44,404 bases of DNA from Paenibacillus assamensis DSM 18201 (GTDB lineage: Bacteria > Bacillota > Bacilli > Paenibacillales > Paenibacillaceae): positions 1 to 44,404 of the forward strand of contig NZ_AULU01000025.1 in NCBI RefSeq assembly GCF_000422445.1. Direction: 5' to 3'. The notes beneath the pieces are model-generated. The model was not told the origin of the DNA. It searched no databases and worked only from the letters and a program-made list of their open reading frames with translations. The translations under genes were made by a program, and so were the position numbers. Shown here in pieces: positions 32,418 through 41,478 of this stretch (position 1 is the first letter of the stretch; each line of letters opens with the position of its first letter).

Positions 32418-33887
32418 TTATTTCTTTCGAGTGAACTCTTTGATGACAGGGTATGTTTTTATCATACTTTTGATCTTGTTCTGGTCTATCAAATGTCCAT
32501 TCATCACAACAGCATGAATACGAGTTGTGTTGCGAATATCCGTTAATGGATTGGCATCTAAAATAACCAACTCCGCAAGCTTTCCTTCCTCAACTGTACC
32601 TTGATTCTCCTCATTGTCTAAGTAACGAGCTGGATTAATCGTAGCAGATTGAAGGGCTTGCAGGGGACTCAATCCCGCTTCCACTAACAGCTGCAATTCC
32701 TCATGTAGGCTAAAGCCATAATACAAGTTTGGCATCATGTATGTGGCATCCGAACCAGCCATAATAGGAACTCCTGCCTGATTCATTTTACGGATCAAAT
32801 CCGAATTAATCTTCACCATTTGATTCAACAACTTCACTTCTCTTTTATTACTTTGAGTTCTTTCCATCCCTGTCAGCCATTGCTTCTGAATAGATGGTGC
32901 AACATACTTGATCCGTTGATCAGGAGTTGGCTTATTTACACTTTTCATTGTGACCAGCGTCGGTACTTGGTAGGTCTCGTTTTGTTTGAAAATGTCATAC
33001 AGCTTTTGTGAATCACGAGCACTGTAATATGCGGCTGCTTTGATTTCATAGTCATAATAGCGCAGATGATCTTTATCTAATAGACCTGTTGCTGCTTCTT
33101 TAATAAATTGATCGAAGATTCTTGACTGTTGGGATGCTGTCGCGATGTGCATACCATGTAAATGCTCAAAGCTTTTCATGCCGTCATTTGAAGCTTTATC
33201 TGCGCGTATCGTAAGTGGCAGATGACCAGCAGCAGGCAGCTGCTGTTTTTTTGCTTCATCCAATGCAGCAGCGTATAGCTTTTCAGGCATATTGGAGTAG
33301 ATTTTTACATGATCCACTTTGTACTGTTTCAGAAGTTGGACAGCTTCACGAGTTTCTGCCTCTGTTTTCAAATTAAAATGATGCCCAGGTGCATGTTCAT
33401 TCGAGAATGTATTGAGTACCTTCCCGGAATAGACAATGCGTGGCATTAATGTACCCTTGTTGTGCATGTTTTGCGTCAATTTCACATGATTCAGACTAGT
33501 GCCCATTTCCCTGACGCCTGTTACTCCGTTAGCTAACAAAAGTGGAACCGCACTATCCATAAAATGTTCCATATGAACATGCATATCCCATAGGCCGGGA
33601 ATGACGTATTTGCCAGAAGCTTTAATGACTCGAGCATTTTCAGGAACATCGATATCTAGTGAATCATCAATACGCGTGATCTTGTTACCTGTAATGACAA
33701 TGGATTGCTTTGGTGTAAGCTTGCCTGTCTTCACATCCACAACGGTTACGTCTTGAATAATCAGACTGTTTTTTCCTTTTGGGCTAGGGGGATTGAGCAA
33801 AGCATAGGTTGTTTGCGCGAGCAGCCCGGATAGTATGATGACGATTAACATCATAATACTGTTTTTGCATACTAGATTTTTGTACAA
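32418..33887 (-). CDS. Exported amidohydrolase (imidazolonepropionase-like metallohydrolase)
   Basis: 489 residues from TTG 33887, chosen because AAAGGGTG precedes it; an ATG at 33929 in the same frame has no ribosome site. The N-terminus is a hydrophobic signal/anchor (MMLIVIILSGLLAQTTYA). The amidohydrolase TIM barrel has the metal motif DMHVHM, the bridging Lys of HVKIYS, AGHLP, FEHLHG and the GSDATYMM aspartate, all in the expected order, and the family's C-terminal strand (GKLAELVILDANPL). The family cleaves C-N or related bonds in cyclic or acylated compounds such as prolidase-type dipeptides; the substrate here is unknown. It is a single gene on the minus strand. Confidence 0.85.
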   Translation of the reverse strand: MYKNLVCKNSIMMLIVIILSGLLAQTTYALLNPPSPKGKNSLIIQDVTVVDVKTGKLTPKQSIVITGNKITRIDDSLDIDVPENARVIKASGKYVIPGLWDMHVHMEHFMDSAVPLLLANGVTGVREMGTSLNHVKLTQNMHNKGTLMPRIVYSGKVLNTFSNEHAPGHHFNLKTEAETREAVQLLKQYKVDHVKIYSNMPEKLYAAALDEAKKQQLPAAGHLPLTIRADKASNDGMKSFEHLHGMHIATASQQSRIFDQFIKEAATGLLDKDHLRYYDYEIKAAAYYSARDSQKLYDIFKQNETYQVPTLVTMKSVNKPTPDQRIKYVAPSIQKQWLTGMERTQSNKREVKLLNQMVKINSDLIRKMNQAGVPIMAGSDATYMMPNLYYGFSLHEELQLLVEAGLSPLQALQSATINPARYLDNEENQGTVEEGKLAELVILDANPLTDIRNTTRIHAVVMNGHLIDQNKIKSMIKTYPVIKEFTRKK

Positions 33888-34233
33888 AAAGATACACCCT
33901 TTCTGATTGCTGATATGGCTGCATGCCAATCAGTCGCTTCGTGGTTACAGGGTGAATATACAATCATATCCGTCATATGACATAGTGACGAGCTGTCATG
34001 AGATTCTATTACACGTAATTTAATACGCTGTTACATGTTTCATTTCGGTAAATAGGGTTATCGATACATCAAGGAAAATGAAGTCTTATTTATAATCATG
34101 CTTTCATGCTTGTCTGCAATCCTGACATTTGATTATACTTATATAGCATAGTTATGCTCGGTATGATCTATAGCTTACAGCTTGTCGTTCGTGGGCATAA
34201 TAATCGTTATTGAATTCCTAGGGAGTGTGCAAA
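33888..34233. promoter_or_regulatory. Divergent intergenic region with GTCAT/ATGAC palindromes
   Basis: The gap between the divergent amidohydrolase and VOC genes holds a perfect palindrome GTCATATGAC (33972-33981), a TGAC/GTCA pair five bases apart (33986-33997), and GCATAGTTATGC further right (near 34146). They lie where an operator for the amidohydrolase promoter would be expected. No small gene is seen here. Confidence 0.35.
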
Positions 34234-34611
34234 ATGATCAATCAAATTGGACAAATTATGCTGTATGTGAACGATCAAGATCAAGCAGTGAAGTTTTGGA
34301 CCGAAAAGGCAGGATTTATCGTCGTTTCGGAAGAGAGTCAAGGTCCAATGCGTTGGATTGAAGTCGCACCGTCGCAAGGAGGGCTAACGAGCTTCGTTCT
34401 TCATAACAAGCAGTTGATCGCTGAAATGCAGCCTGATATGAACTTAGGCACTCCTTCCATCATGCTATTTACCGATGATTTAGATGGATTGTACAGTAGC
34501 TTTAAAGAAAATGGGGTTACCGTTGGTGATGTTGTAAGCTTGCCTGGTGGGCGTGTATTCAACTTTGCTGATGACGAGAACAGCTATTTCGCTGTTATGG
34601 AAAAGAAGTAA
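34234..34611 (+). CDS. VOC-superfamily (glyoxalase/dioxygenase-fold) protein
   Basis: 125 residues, one complete VOC domain with two beta-alpha-beta-beta-beta modules: QIMLYVNDQDQAVKFWTEKAGF at the start and IMLFTDDLDGLYSSFKENGV at the middle, ending FNFADDENSYFAVMEK. The C-terminal Glu of the metal site is unclear, so enzyme or binding protein cannot be decided. The ATG at 34234 follows GGGAGTG. Single-gene unit with its own terminator. Confidence 0.87.
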   Translation: MINQIGQIMLYVNDQDQAVKFWTEKAGFIVVSEESQGPMRWIEVAPSQGGLTSFVLHNKQLIAEMQPDMNLGTPSIMLFTDDLDGLYSSFKENGVTVGDVVSLPGGRVFNFADDENSYFAVMEKK

Positions 34612-34630
34612 TTTGAAGTTTATTAGACGG

Positions 34631-34664
34631 AAACGTCATCACGTTGTGTGGTGACGTTTTTTTG
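34631..34664 (+). terminator. Terminator after the VOC gene
   Basis: Perfect arms AAACGTCATCAC/GTGGTGACGTTT (34631-34642, 34648-34659; one mismatch at the T/G position) followed by a T-run. Confidence 0.8.
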
Positions 34665-34820
34665 ATGTGAGCAGGTGTGGTAAGCTATATGTAAATATTG
34701 AATATATGAGAGAATAATAATAGATTGGTTTATCTTATTTTGGTTATTAGGCTAGCAATATAAAATAATTAGTAGACTGGTCATTTGTATACAGGATGGA
34801 GAATAGGGAGAGTGGAACGA

Positions 34821-35495
34821 ATGCCTACGATACTAGTTGCTGATGACGATGCGAACATTCGTGAGCTGGTCTGTTTATTTCTACGTAATGACGGGTTCGA
34901 CATAGCTGAAGCCGTGGATGGAAAGGAAGCACTAGCTATTTATTCATCAAGGCAAATTGACCTTGTCATACTTGATATTATGATGCCCCTTATGGATGGC
35001 TGGGCGTTATGCAAGGAGCTGCGAAGAGCCAATCCGGATCTCCCGTTACTTATGCTGACTGCTAGAGGCGAGACCTGGGAGAAGGTGAAAGGATTCGAGC
35101 TTGGGACGGATGATTATTTGACGAAACCGTTTGATCCGTTGGAAATGATGGCTCGCGTTAAGGCACTGCTGAAACGATACAAGATTGGCTCTATGCAGAT
35201 CATTCGCTTCGGCAGCGTCATACTTGATCGGCGGAGCTTTAAAGTGTTGATAGGGGAAGATACGCTCACACTGCCGCTCAAAGAGTTCGAATTACTGTAT
35301 AAGTTAGCTGGAACACCTGGACAAGTCTATACACGCGAGCAGTTGATCGAGCAAATTTGGGGTATCGATTATGCTGGAGATGAACGAACGATTGATGTAC
35401 ATATTAAACGCCTGCGCGATCGTTTTGCGAATACACATGATTTTCGTATCGAGACGATGCGTGGGCTTGGCTATCGGCTTGAGGTGGGTGAATGA
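34821..35495 (+). CDS. OmpR/PhoB-family response regulator
   Basis: 224 residues. Receiver with acidic triad Asp8-Asp10, phosphoacceptor Asp52 in LVILDIMMPLMDG, Thr of MLTARG and Lys of LTKPF. Winged-helix domain from about 125, ending MRGLGYRLEVGE. The ATG at 34821 is chosen because AGGGAGAG precedes it and it starts the receiver exactly; a GTG-type extension upstream would add a non-conserved tail. The gene overlaps its kinase gene by four bases (ATGA). Targets unknown; the membrane-anchored hydrolase gene downstream lies behind a terminator, so it would need its own promoter. Confidence 0.92.
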   Translation: MPTILVADDDANIRELVCLFLRNDGFDIAEAVDGKEALAIYSSRQIDLVILDIMMPLMDGWALCKELRRANPDLPLLMLTARGETWEKVKGFELGTDDYLTKPFDPLEMMARVKALLKRYKIGSMQIIRFGSVILDRRSFKVLIGEDTLTLPLKEFELLYKLAGTPGQVYTREQLIEQIWGIDYAGDERTIDVHIKRLRDRFANTHDFRIETMRGLGYRLEVGE

Positions 35496-36859
35496 TACGC
35501 TCCCTATATCCACGGGTTGTTCTAACCTTTCTTGTCTCGGTGATCGGGGGGACGATCATTGCTTTTTTAGTAGCAACTTGGGCTTTTGAAGATGAGTTGA
35601 ACGACAACTTGCAAGTAACGTTAGACGACTTCGGCCAAGATATCGTCCGAATCTATGAGGCATTTCCATTGCAAGACGCAGATTCGTTTGTAAGCGGAAT
35701 GAAGCAGCTCAATTCTTATTATTTGCGAATGTACAATGAATTAGGTCATCTTCAGATTTATGGGGCGATTGATGGGCATGAGCCTCTTCATGTGACCAAT
35801 GAACAAATAAAAAAAGTATTAGACGGTGAAGTTGTTCGAGTCAAGACGAATGGGATTAATCCTATACTTTTAGGATTACCGGTAAAAACAGAAGTGGGTA
35901 CGAAAGCTATGTTTCTGGAGCGACGCTCACCATCTTCAACTTCATTTCTTCGTATATGGACGTATCATTTTATGATATATTCGTTGGTCGGAGGAAGTTT
36001 GGTGATTCTGGTATCCGCTATATTCGTGGTCAGACCGATTAAGAAATTAACGCAAGCGACTAGGCGTATAGCAGGTGGAGATTTCAACGTCAAATTGAAT
36101 ATTAAACAACAAGGAGAACTAGGAACGCTGGCTCGGAGCTTTGAAGAAATGATGCATAATCTCCAGCAGCTTGAGCAGATGCGTAGGGAATTTGTAACGA
36201 ACGTATCGCACGAAGTTCAGTCGCCGCTTACTTCGATATCTGGCTATGCGGTAGCGCTCAAGCAAGTACACCTCACAGATCATGAGCGAAGTCGTTATCT
36301 TGATATTATTATTGCAGAAGCAGCTCGCATGTCCAACATGAGCGATAGCCTGCTCAAGCTGAGTATGCTTGAATCGCAGTCACAGCCACTACAGATGACT
36401 ACATTTAATCTTGATGAACAGATGAGGAGAGCTATCATCGCTATTCAGCCCCAATGGACAGCTCGAAGTATCCGTTTCGAGCTAGATTTGGAGTCCGTTC
36501 GCTTAGTGGCTGATCCTGATCTATTAAACCAAGTATGGACAAATATCATCGGTAATAGTATTAAGTTTTCTAAGGATGGTGGTGCAATTAGTATCAGCAT
36601 CAAACAAGATAGTAAGGTTGTAATTATCCAAATAACCGACACGGGGATTGGTATTCCTTTAGAGGACCAAAAGCGAATCTTTGATCGGTTTTTTAAGGCA
36701 GATCGATCCCATAGTCGCAAATATGAAGGCAGTGGACTGGGGCTCGCCATCGTTAAGCAGATCGTATCGCTTCATCAAGGCGATCTGCGAGTGGAAAGTG
36801 AGCCAGGTCAAGGAACGACCGTCATTGTTACATTACCACTAACAACGCCCACAGCGTAG
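35492..36859 (+). CDS. Membrane sensor histidine kinase
   Basis: 455 residues. A membrane segment at about 8-30, an extracellular sensor region of about 130 residues, a second membrane segment (about 162-185), HAMP (about 186-238), HisKA with phosphoacceptor His240 in NVSHEVQSPLTS, and an ATPase domain with N-box (NIIGNSIKFS), G1 DTGIGIP and G2 GSGLGLAI. The V-Q-S in the His box instead of the common L-R-T is shared by a subgroup of Bacillales kinases. It pairs with the overlapping OmpR-type gene. No frameshift or loss is seen. The sensor region has no recognised domain. Confidence 0.92.
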   Translation: MIRSLYPRVVLTFLVSVIGGTIIAFLVATWAFEDELNDNLQVTLDDFGQDIVRIYEAFPLQDADSFVSGMKQLNSYYLRMYNELGHLQIYGAIDGHEPLHVTNEQIKKVLDGEVVRVKTNGINPILLGLPVKTEVGTKAMFLERRSPSSTSFLRIWTYHFMIYSLVGGSLVILVSAIFVVRPIKKLTQATRRIAGGDFNVKLNIKQQGELGTLARSFEEMMHNLQQLEQMRREFVTNVSHEVQSPLTSISGYAVALKQVHLTDHERSRYLDIIIAEAARMSNMSDSLLKLSMLESQSQPLQMTTFNLDEQMRRAIIAIQPQWTARSIRFELDLESVRLVADPDLLNQVWTNIIGNSIKFSKDGGAISISIKQDSKVVIIQITDTGIGIPLEDQKRIFDRFFKADRSHSRKYEGSGLGLAIVKQIVSLHQGDLRVESEPGQGTTVIVTLPLTTPTA

Positions 36860-36910
36860 ATGGATTCATAATATGATATTCAATTTATCTACCGCATACA
36901 CGTATACTCG

Positions 36911-36970
36911 ATGCTACAGCAGCATGTGCAAGCTTCCTCCTTGCATATGACGCTGTAGCATTTTTTTTTT
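36911..36970 (+). terminator. Terminator after the second two-component system
   Basis: Perfect 10-bp arms ATGCTACAGC (36911-36920) and GCTGTAGCAT (36952-36961), with an inner stem (GTGCAAG/CTTGCAT), followed by nine Ts. Confidence 0.88.
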
Positions 36971-37078
36971 GCCAGTTCATACTCCGTTCATATTGCGGTC
37001 ATAGGGAGTACATCTTCCGCATGTAAGCTGTCCCTAACGACTTGTAAAGTCAGCCAAATGTGGACAGGAGAGATGAGA

Positions 37079-38062
37079 GTGGAGATAAAAGAGGAGCTAC
37101 TAAATAAGAGGACGAGCAGGGGTTGGAATAAACCGATTGTCATTCTTCTTAGAACAATAGGGATTTTAGCGGCAGTGATCGTACTTTTTCTTGCCATTGT
37201 GTTCACCGTGGATGTCATAAGCAGTAAATCAGAGCAACGAAAAATAGAATCCTATGGACAGTTGGTGACTGTAGACGGGAAACAGATGAATGTGCTAATT
37301 GAAGGAGAAGGGGAAGAAACAATCGTGCTCCTGCCTGGTTATGGTACAGCATCACCAGCACTTGATTTTAAGCTCTTAATAGAAGAGTTATCGCCATTTT
37401 ACAAAATAGTGGTGATTGAGCCTTTTGGTTATGGTTTAAGCGATGGAACCGAAAAAGAACGTACCACAGACCATATTGTAAGTGAAATCCATGAAGCGCT
37501 GCAGCAGCTGAATATGGAGCAGTACATCCTTATGGGTCATTCCATTGCAGGCATTTACGGGCTCGATTATGTTCACAAATATCCGAATGAAGTGCGTGCA
37601 TTTGTCGGGATTGATACGAGTGTTCCGACACAACCTGGTATGGATGTTACATTCCCATTAAAAACGTTTAGTTTCCTCAAGCATTCTGGTCTCCTAAGAT
37701 TGATGATGAATGTAAGTGGTGACGCTTATGATGGACTGCCATTTCATGATCAAACAAAAGAACAGATGCGAATGATTTCATTAAAAAACGCGTACGAAGC
37801 TACTATTTTAAACGAATTAAAGCATCTTTCTACTAATTTTAAGGAGGCGCAGTCGTTAACGTTTCCTAAAGATCTTCCTCTCTTATTATTTATTCAAGGG
37901 AATAATCCGCCTGTAGAAGGTTGGCTCCCTTTGCACGAAGAGCAGATCAAAGATGCTGTACATGGGAAAGTGATTCCCTTAGACGGCGGTCATTATTTGC
38001 ATCATACGCAATCCAAAGAAATTGCTAAGCAGTTTAGGGCTTTTATGAACGAAATAAAATAA
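37079..38062 (+). CDS. Membrane-anchored alpha/beta hydrolase
   Basis: 327 residues from GTG 37079, chosen because ACAGGAG lies 8 bases before; in-frame ATGs at 37058 and 37073 are badly placed relative to it. A membrane anchor occupies about 20-45 (VILLRTIGILAAVIVLFLAIVFTVDV), so the catalytic domain is extracytoplasmic. Catalytic features are LLPGYG (oxyanion loop), GHSIAG (Ser nucleophile), and DGGHYLHH (His). The family includes esterases, lipases and proline iminopeptidases; the substrate is not assignable. A ten-base gap separates it from an ATG of the next frame, but the phosphatase gene really starts 70 bases on, so co-transcription is likely. Confidence 0.85.
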   Translation: MEIKEELLNKRTSRGWNKPIVILLRTIGILAAVIVLFLAIVFTVDVISSKSEQRKIESYGQLVTVDGKQMNVLIEGEGEETIVLLPGYGTASPALDFKLLIEELSPFYKIVVIEPFGYGLSDGTEKERTTDHIVSEIHEALQQLNMEQYILMGHSIAGIYGLDYVHKYPNEVRAFVGIDTSVPTQPGMDVTFPLKTFSFLKHSGLLRLMMNVSGDAYDGLPFHDQTKEQMRMISLKNAYEATILNELKHLSTNFKEAQSLTFPKDLPLLLFIQGNNPPVEGWLPLHEEQIKDAVHGKVIPLDGGHYLHHTQSKEIAKQFRAFMNEIK

Positions 38063-38135
38063 GAAATATCCAATGGTCAATAAACATATATTGCAAATGA
38101 ATCGTTCAAATGAAAATGGAAAAGAGGTAACGGGC

Positions 38136-40436
38136 ATGAGGATCACAAAAGAGGTAAAAAAAAGATTACATAATGTCCTAATCGTGCTATTCGTTCTAAT
38201 TTTGTTTCCATTCCATGTAATAGGAGCAGCTAGTGCAAATGAGCAGCCAGTCGAGACTGCGGTCACACCGAGTAGTGAGGTTATTGCCCAATGGAATTTT
38301 ACCAGCGCAGGAACACAAGGAATTATTCCAGCTTCATCTGGTGTGAATCAGCAAAGTGCTACCATTCGTGCAATCGGTGGTCCATATTTCGAGGCGCTTG
38401 TGTCAACGGACAATAGTATCAAATATCAAGGCTGGCATAATGGAGCTAATACGAAATACTGGCTGGCTACGTTATCAACGAAAAATTATGAGAATATTAC
38501 TTTATCCTCTCAACAAACTTCAACAGGAACAGGCCCTCGGGATTTTAAGGTTCAAATTAGTGCAGATAATCAATCATGGACGGATATACCAAATGGTGCG
38601 CTTACGTTAATTACGAGCAACTTTAACTGCACGAACTGTAAACTTCAGGATATTCCACTTAACGCAAGCAATCAAGATGTATTGTATATTCGCTGGCTCG
38701 TTACTTCTACTAAAGCAACGAATTCAAGTAATGCTGCGGTTGGGCCTTATGGTTCAAGCTTATTTAAAGATGTTATTGTAAAAGGAACTCCCATCTCAGG
38801 CACAAATCCGGGTACTCCACCAGTTCCCCCAAAATTAATTAATATGACCTTTAACGGAGACCCGAAAACAAGCTTAGCCTTCGCCTGGTATACCGATGTA
38901 ATGACAGATACGGTCGTTCAAGTCGTTCAGGCTTCAGCAGTACAGGGCGGTGTGTTTCCAGAGAATGGAGTGATTACCTATCAAGGCAGCTCTGAAAAAA
39001 TTGGAACTTACGTGGTCAAGGGAGACAGAGCTACTCAAAAGAAAACGTATTATTATGCTCATAAAGCGATTGCGAATAACCTGACTCCAGGAACAGCTTA
39101 CAAATTCCGAGTAGGTAATGGAGCTCCGAACAGTTGGAGTCAGATCGGTTCCTTCACAACCGATGCGGCAGGGAATCAGCCCTATCATTTTATTGCCGGA
39201 TCTGATTCTCAAGCATCAAGTCGGTCAGGTTTTGAACCTTGGGCAGATACGTTCAAAAAAGCGAAAATACAAATTGGCGACCCTAAATTCCTTATTAATG
39301 TTGGTGATTTGGTAGACAACGGGGATTTGGAGGAGCAATGGCAATGGATGCTCGGTCTAGCCCAAAATGAACTTACAACTGTACCATTCGTTCCTGTTCT
39401 TGGTGGTCATGAGGTTCAAGATTATACTGGAGATGAGACAACACCGAATAATAACTTCTATAATCATTTTAACTTGCCTAAACAAGTGGTTGCCGGTACC
39501 GAAGATGGTTCCGTTTACTCTTTTGAATATGGTAATGCACTGTATATCATTTTCAACTCTCAGTACGAAGGAGGGCTTGCGAGTAATGGAAGCGTGCAGT
39601 GGGTAGATCAACAATATTTGGACCAAGTAAAATGGATGAAAAATGTCGTGGCCAAAAGTAATATGAAGTGGAAATTCGTTGCGCTGCATAAAGCTCCTTA
39701 CGGTGCAGGAGATAACTCAGGAAAATGGGAAGATAAACGAATTCAATTTTATAAAAAGCATCTTGTTCCTGCCTTTGATGAGATGGGAATAGATATGGTG
39801 TTTGAAGCTCACGATCATATGTACATGAGATCATTCCAAATGTACAATGATCAAGTTGTGCCAGCCTCACAAATTACGCTGGACAGTGAAGGGAATGCAA
39901 TCAATCCTAAGGGTACCATTTATCTGATGTCTAATGCATTCGGTAATAAATTTTATACGAAATATCCTGGCTATAACGATTATTTTGCAGCTAAAAATCT
40001 ACAGCCTTTTAAGAAAATGTTTACCGATGTTTATGTATCTGATCAAGTGCTGAAATTTACAGCCTATACAGCAGCAATAGCTGATGAAGGATCAGGTAAC
40101 AATGGAGTAAGGGCTTATGATCAGTATGGGATCAGGAGAACCGATGTTAAGCCAGGGATCGTCACGAATGCTAGTGTTGTACGAAATGGTAACAAAGCAG
40201 TGATTTCATGGAGCCCACCTGCAGGAAGTACAGAACCTGTAAGAGGTTTTAGACTATATGAGAAAAATGATAAGGTGTCCACACACTGGAGTGAATATAT
40301 TCCGGTCGTGGCAGGTAAAACACAATACAGCTTTACTGTAAACAATATTAATTCAACGATGAATTATGAATTCGTCATCAAAGCGGTTGGTACGAGATTA
40401 AATTCCGACCCTGTCGAAGTTAGTACGAGTAATTAA
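38136..40436 (+). CDS. Secreted purple-acid-phosphatase-like metallophosphoesterase
   Basis: 766 residues from ATG 38136, chosen for AAAGAGGTAACGG upstream and a clean signal peptide (1-33, LIVLFVLILFPFHVIGAASA). An N-terminal beta-sandwich (about 45-215, carbohydrate-binding-like) precedes the purple-acid-phosphatase FN3 domain (about 225-345) and the metallophosphoesterase (about 350-640). Metal motifs are GSDSQ (Asp357), NVGDLVDNGD (Asp391), VLGGHE (His425), ALHKAPYG (His518) and EAHDHMYMR (His559, His561). The canonical GNHE motif reads GGHE, so the Asn metal ligand is replaced by Gly424. A C-terminal FN3 domain (about 670-766) may bind wall or polysaccharide. It probably releases phosphate extracellularly, but activity may be altered by the missing Asn. 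Confidence 0.85.
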   Translation: MRITKEVKKRLHNVLIVLFVLILFPFHVIGAASANEQPVETAVTPSSEVIAQWNFTSAGTQGIIPASSGVNQQSATIRAIGGPYFEALVSTDNSIKYQGWHNGANTKYWLATLSTKNYENITLSSQQTSTGTGPRDFKVQISADNQSWTDIPNGALTLITSNFNCTNCKLQDIPLNASNQDVLYIRWLVTSTKATNSSNAAVGPYGSSLFKDVIVKGTPISGTNPGTPPVPPKLINMTFNGDPKTSLAFAWYTDVMTDTVVQVVQASAVQGGVFPENGVITYQGSSEKIGTYVVKGDRATQKKTYYYAHKAIANNLTPGTAYKFRVGNGAPNSWSQIGSFTTDAAGNQPYHFIAGSDSQASSRSGFEPWADTFKKAKIQIGDPKFLINVGDLVDNGDLEEQWQWMLGLAQNELTTVPFVPVLGGHEVQDYTGDETTPNNNFYNHFNLPKQVVAGTEDGSVYSFEYGNALYIIFNSQYEGGLASNGSVQWVDQQYLDQVKWMKNVVAKSNMKWKFVALHKAPYGAGDNSGKWEDKRIQFYKKHLVPAFDEMGIDMVFEAHDHMYMRSFQMYNDQVVPASQITLDSEGNAINPKGTIYLMSNAFGNKFYTKYPGYNDYFAAKNLQPFKKMFTDVYVSDQVLKFTAYTAAIADEGSGNNGVRAYDQYGIRRTDVKPGIVTNASVVRNGNKAVISWSPPAGSTEPVRGFRLYEKNDKVSTHWSEYIPVVAGKTQYSFTVNNINSTMNYEFVIKAVGTRLNSDPVEVSTSN

Positions 40437-40452
40437 CTAGCTTTATACGATA

Positions 40453-40496
40453 CTGCCCTATGATGTCACTATTGACTTATAGGGCAGCATTTTTTT
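40453..40496 (+). terminator. Terminator after the phosphatase gene
   Basis: Arms CTGCCCTAT (40453-40461) and ATAGGGCAG (40479-40487) followed by CATTTTTTTG. Confidence 0.85.
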
Positions 40497-40624
40497 GTGC
40501 GGGTATTTTGATGGAAACTAAAATGAAGTAAGAATACCAATGGCTTTGAATACGATGAATGGCATAGGTTCAACGAGCAAAATGGTACTCACGGTGACGA
40601 TTATAAGCTTGTTGATCAGGGGGA

Positions 40625-41290
40625 TTATTCAACTGTTATATTTCCTGATGATGTTTTCATTTGTACGGAATAGGTTCCATCTCCCGTTTGACCCTCTGTT
40701 TTTTGATTCGTAAATGTATGATTATCTAGCGAAAAAGCAATGGATCGCCTCCGGCTGCTAGTTTGAAGGTGCCAGCTTGCATCGGAATCTGTTGTTTTTA
40801 GTTTCAGTAGGACATTCCCACTGGTTGCATTTATATCAATATGATTTTTTATTTCTGAGAAATCCATCGTAATATTGCCGCTTTTCCCTCTGACCTCAAG
40901 TAGTTCTGCGTTCGTATCCTGAATATTGACTTGTCCTGAAGAACCATTGATGATGACTCTTCCTTCGTATTGAGAAGGTATTTGAACGAAGAGTTCGGGC
41001 TTCTCTCTAAGGTTTAACATTCGCCTAATATCACTTTTCAAGGATATATTGAGTTTACGCTTACTTTTGTGGAGTTTGATTCCTGGACCGTCATCGGAAG
41101 CAATGAACGAGGCCTTAAGATCCTCAGCTTCATAAGAACTTACATGAAGTGCTGTACTTCCATGATTGATATAAATCGTGTGAATATCCTTCAGCGCAAC
41201 CATTTGTGTCTCCTCATTTTCAACAGAAGAACACGCACTAATCAATAACAACATGCTAACCAATAGGGAGAATCTATACCGTTTTTTCAA
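40625..41290 (-). CDS. DUF4097-family lipoprotein
   Basis: 221 residues. Lipoprotein signal with Cys near residue 20 (LLISACSS). The mature part shows the repeated short beta strands of DUF4097, a putative beta-helix: VIINGSSGQVNIQDTNAELLEVRGKSGNITMDFS and SVQMKTSSGNITVE at the end. Related B. subtilis proteins (YvlB type) are linked to envelope stress, though their mechanism is unknown. It starts at TTG 41290 behind GAGGTGATC. Its promoter (41320-41350) has a 19-bp spacer with a dyad like the divergent merR promoter, so it is probably activated by the neighbouring MerR protein. Confidence 0.85.
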   Translation of the reverse strand: MKKRYRFSLLVSMLLLISACSSVENEETQMVALKDIHTIYINHGSTALHVSSYEAEDLKASFIASDDGPGIKLHKSKRKLNISLKSDIRRMLNLREKPELFVQIPSQYEGRVIINGSSGQVNIQDTNAELLEVRGKSGNITMDFSEIKNHIDINATSGNVLLKLKTTDSDASWHLQTSSRRRSIAFSLDNHTFTNQKTEGQTGDGTYSVQMKTSSGNITVE

Positions 41291-41319
41291 AGGATCACCT
41301 CAGCTATATATGATTTGAC

Positions 41320-41350
41320 ATTATAGCTGTTGACGCAGCGTCAACTTCAA
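41320..41350 (-). promoter_or_regulatory. MerR-type promoter for the DUF4097 gene
   Basis: On the minus strand: -35 TTGAAG (41350-41345), 19-bp spacer, -10 TATAAT (41325-41320). The perfect palindrome GTTGACGCAGCGTCAAC (41329-41345) fills the spacer. A 19-bp spacer with a central dyad is the hallmark of promoters untwisted by MerR-family activators. Confidence 0.75.
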
Positions 41351-41387
41351 GCTCTAAATTATTTCTTTATTAAATCAAAATTAGACC

Positions 41388-41418
41388 TTGAAACTGACGT
41401 TACGTCATTTATTATAAT
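41388..41418 (+). promoter_or_regulatory. MerR-type promoter for the microprotein-merR-GAP operon
   Basis: -35 TTGAAA (41388-41393), 19-bp spacer, -10 TATAAT (41413-41418). The spacer holds TGACGT-T-ACGTCA (41395-41407). It mirrors the divergent promoter 37 bases away, so both probably bind the same regulator and the operon is autoregulated. Confidence 0.75.
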
Positions 41419-41478
41419 AAATTTTGTTACTATACTTTGGATGCAAATGTAATTAAAGAATTAAAGAGGGTGTGAAGC

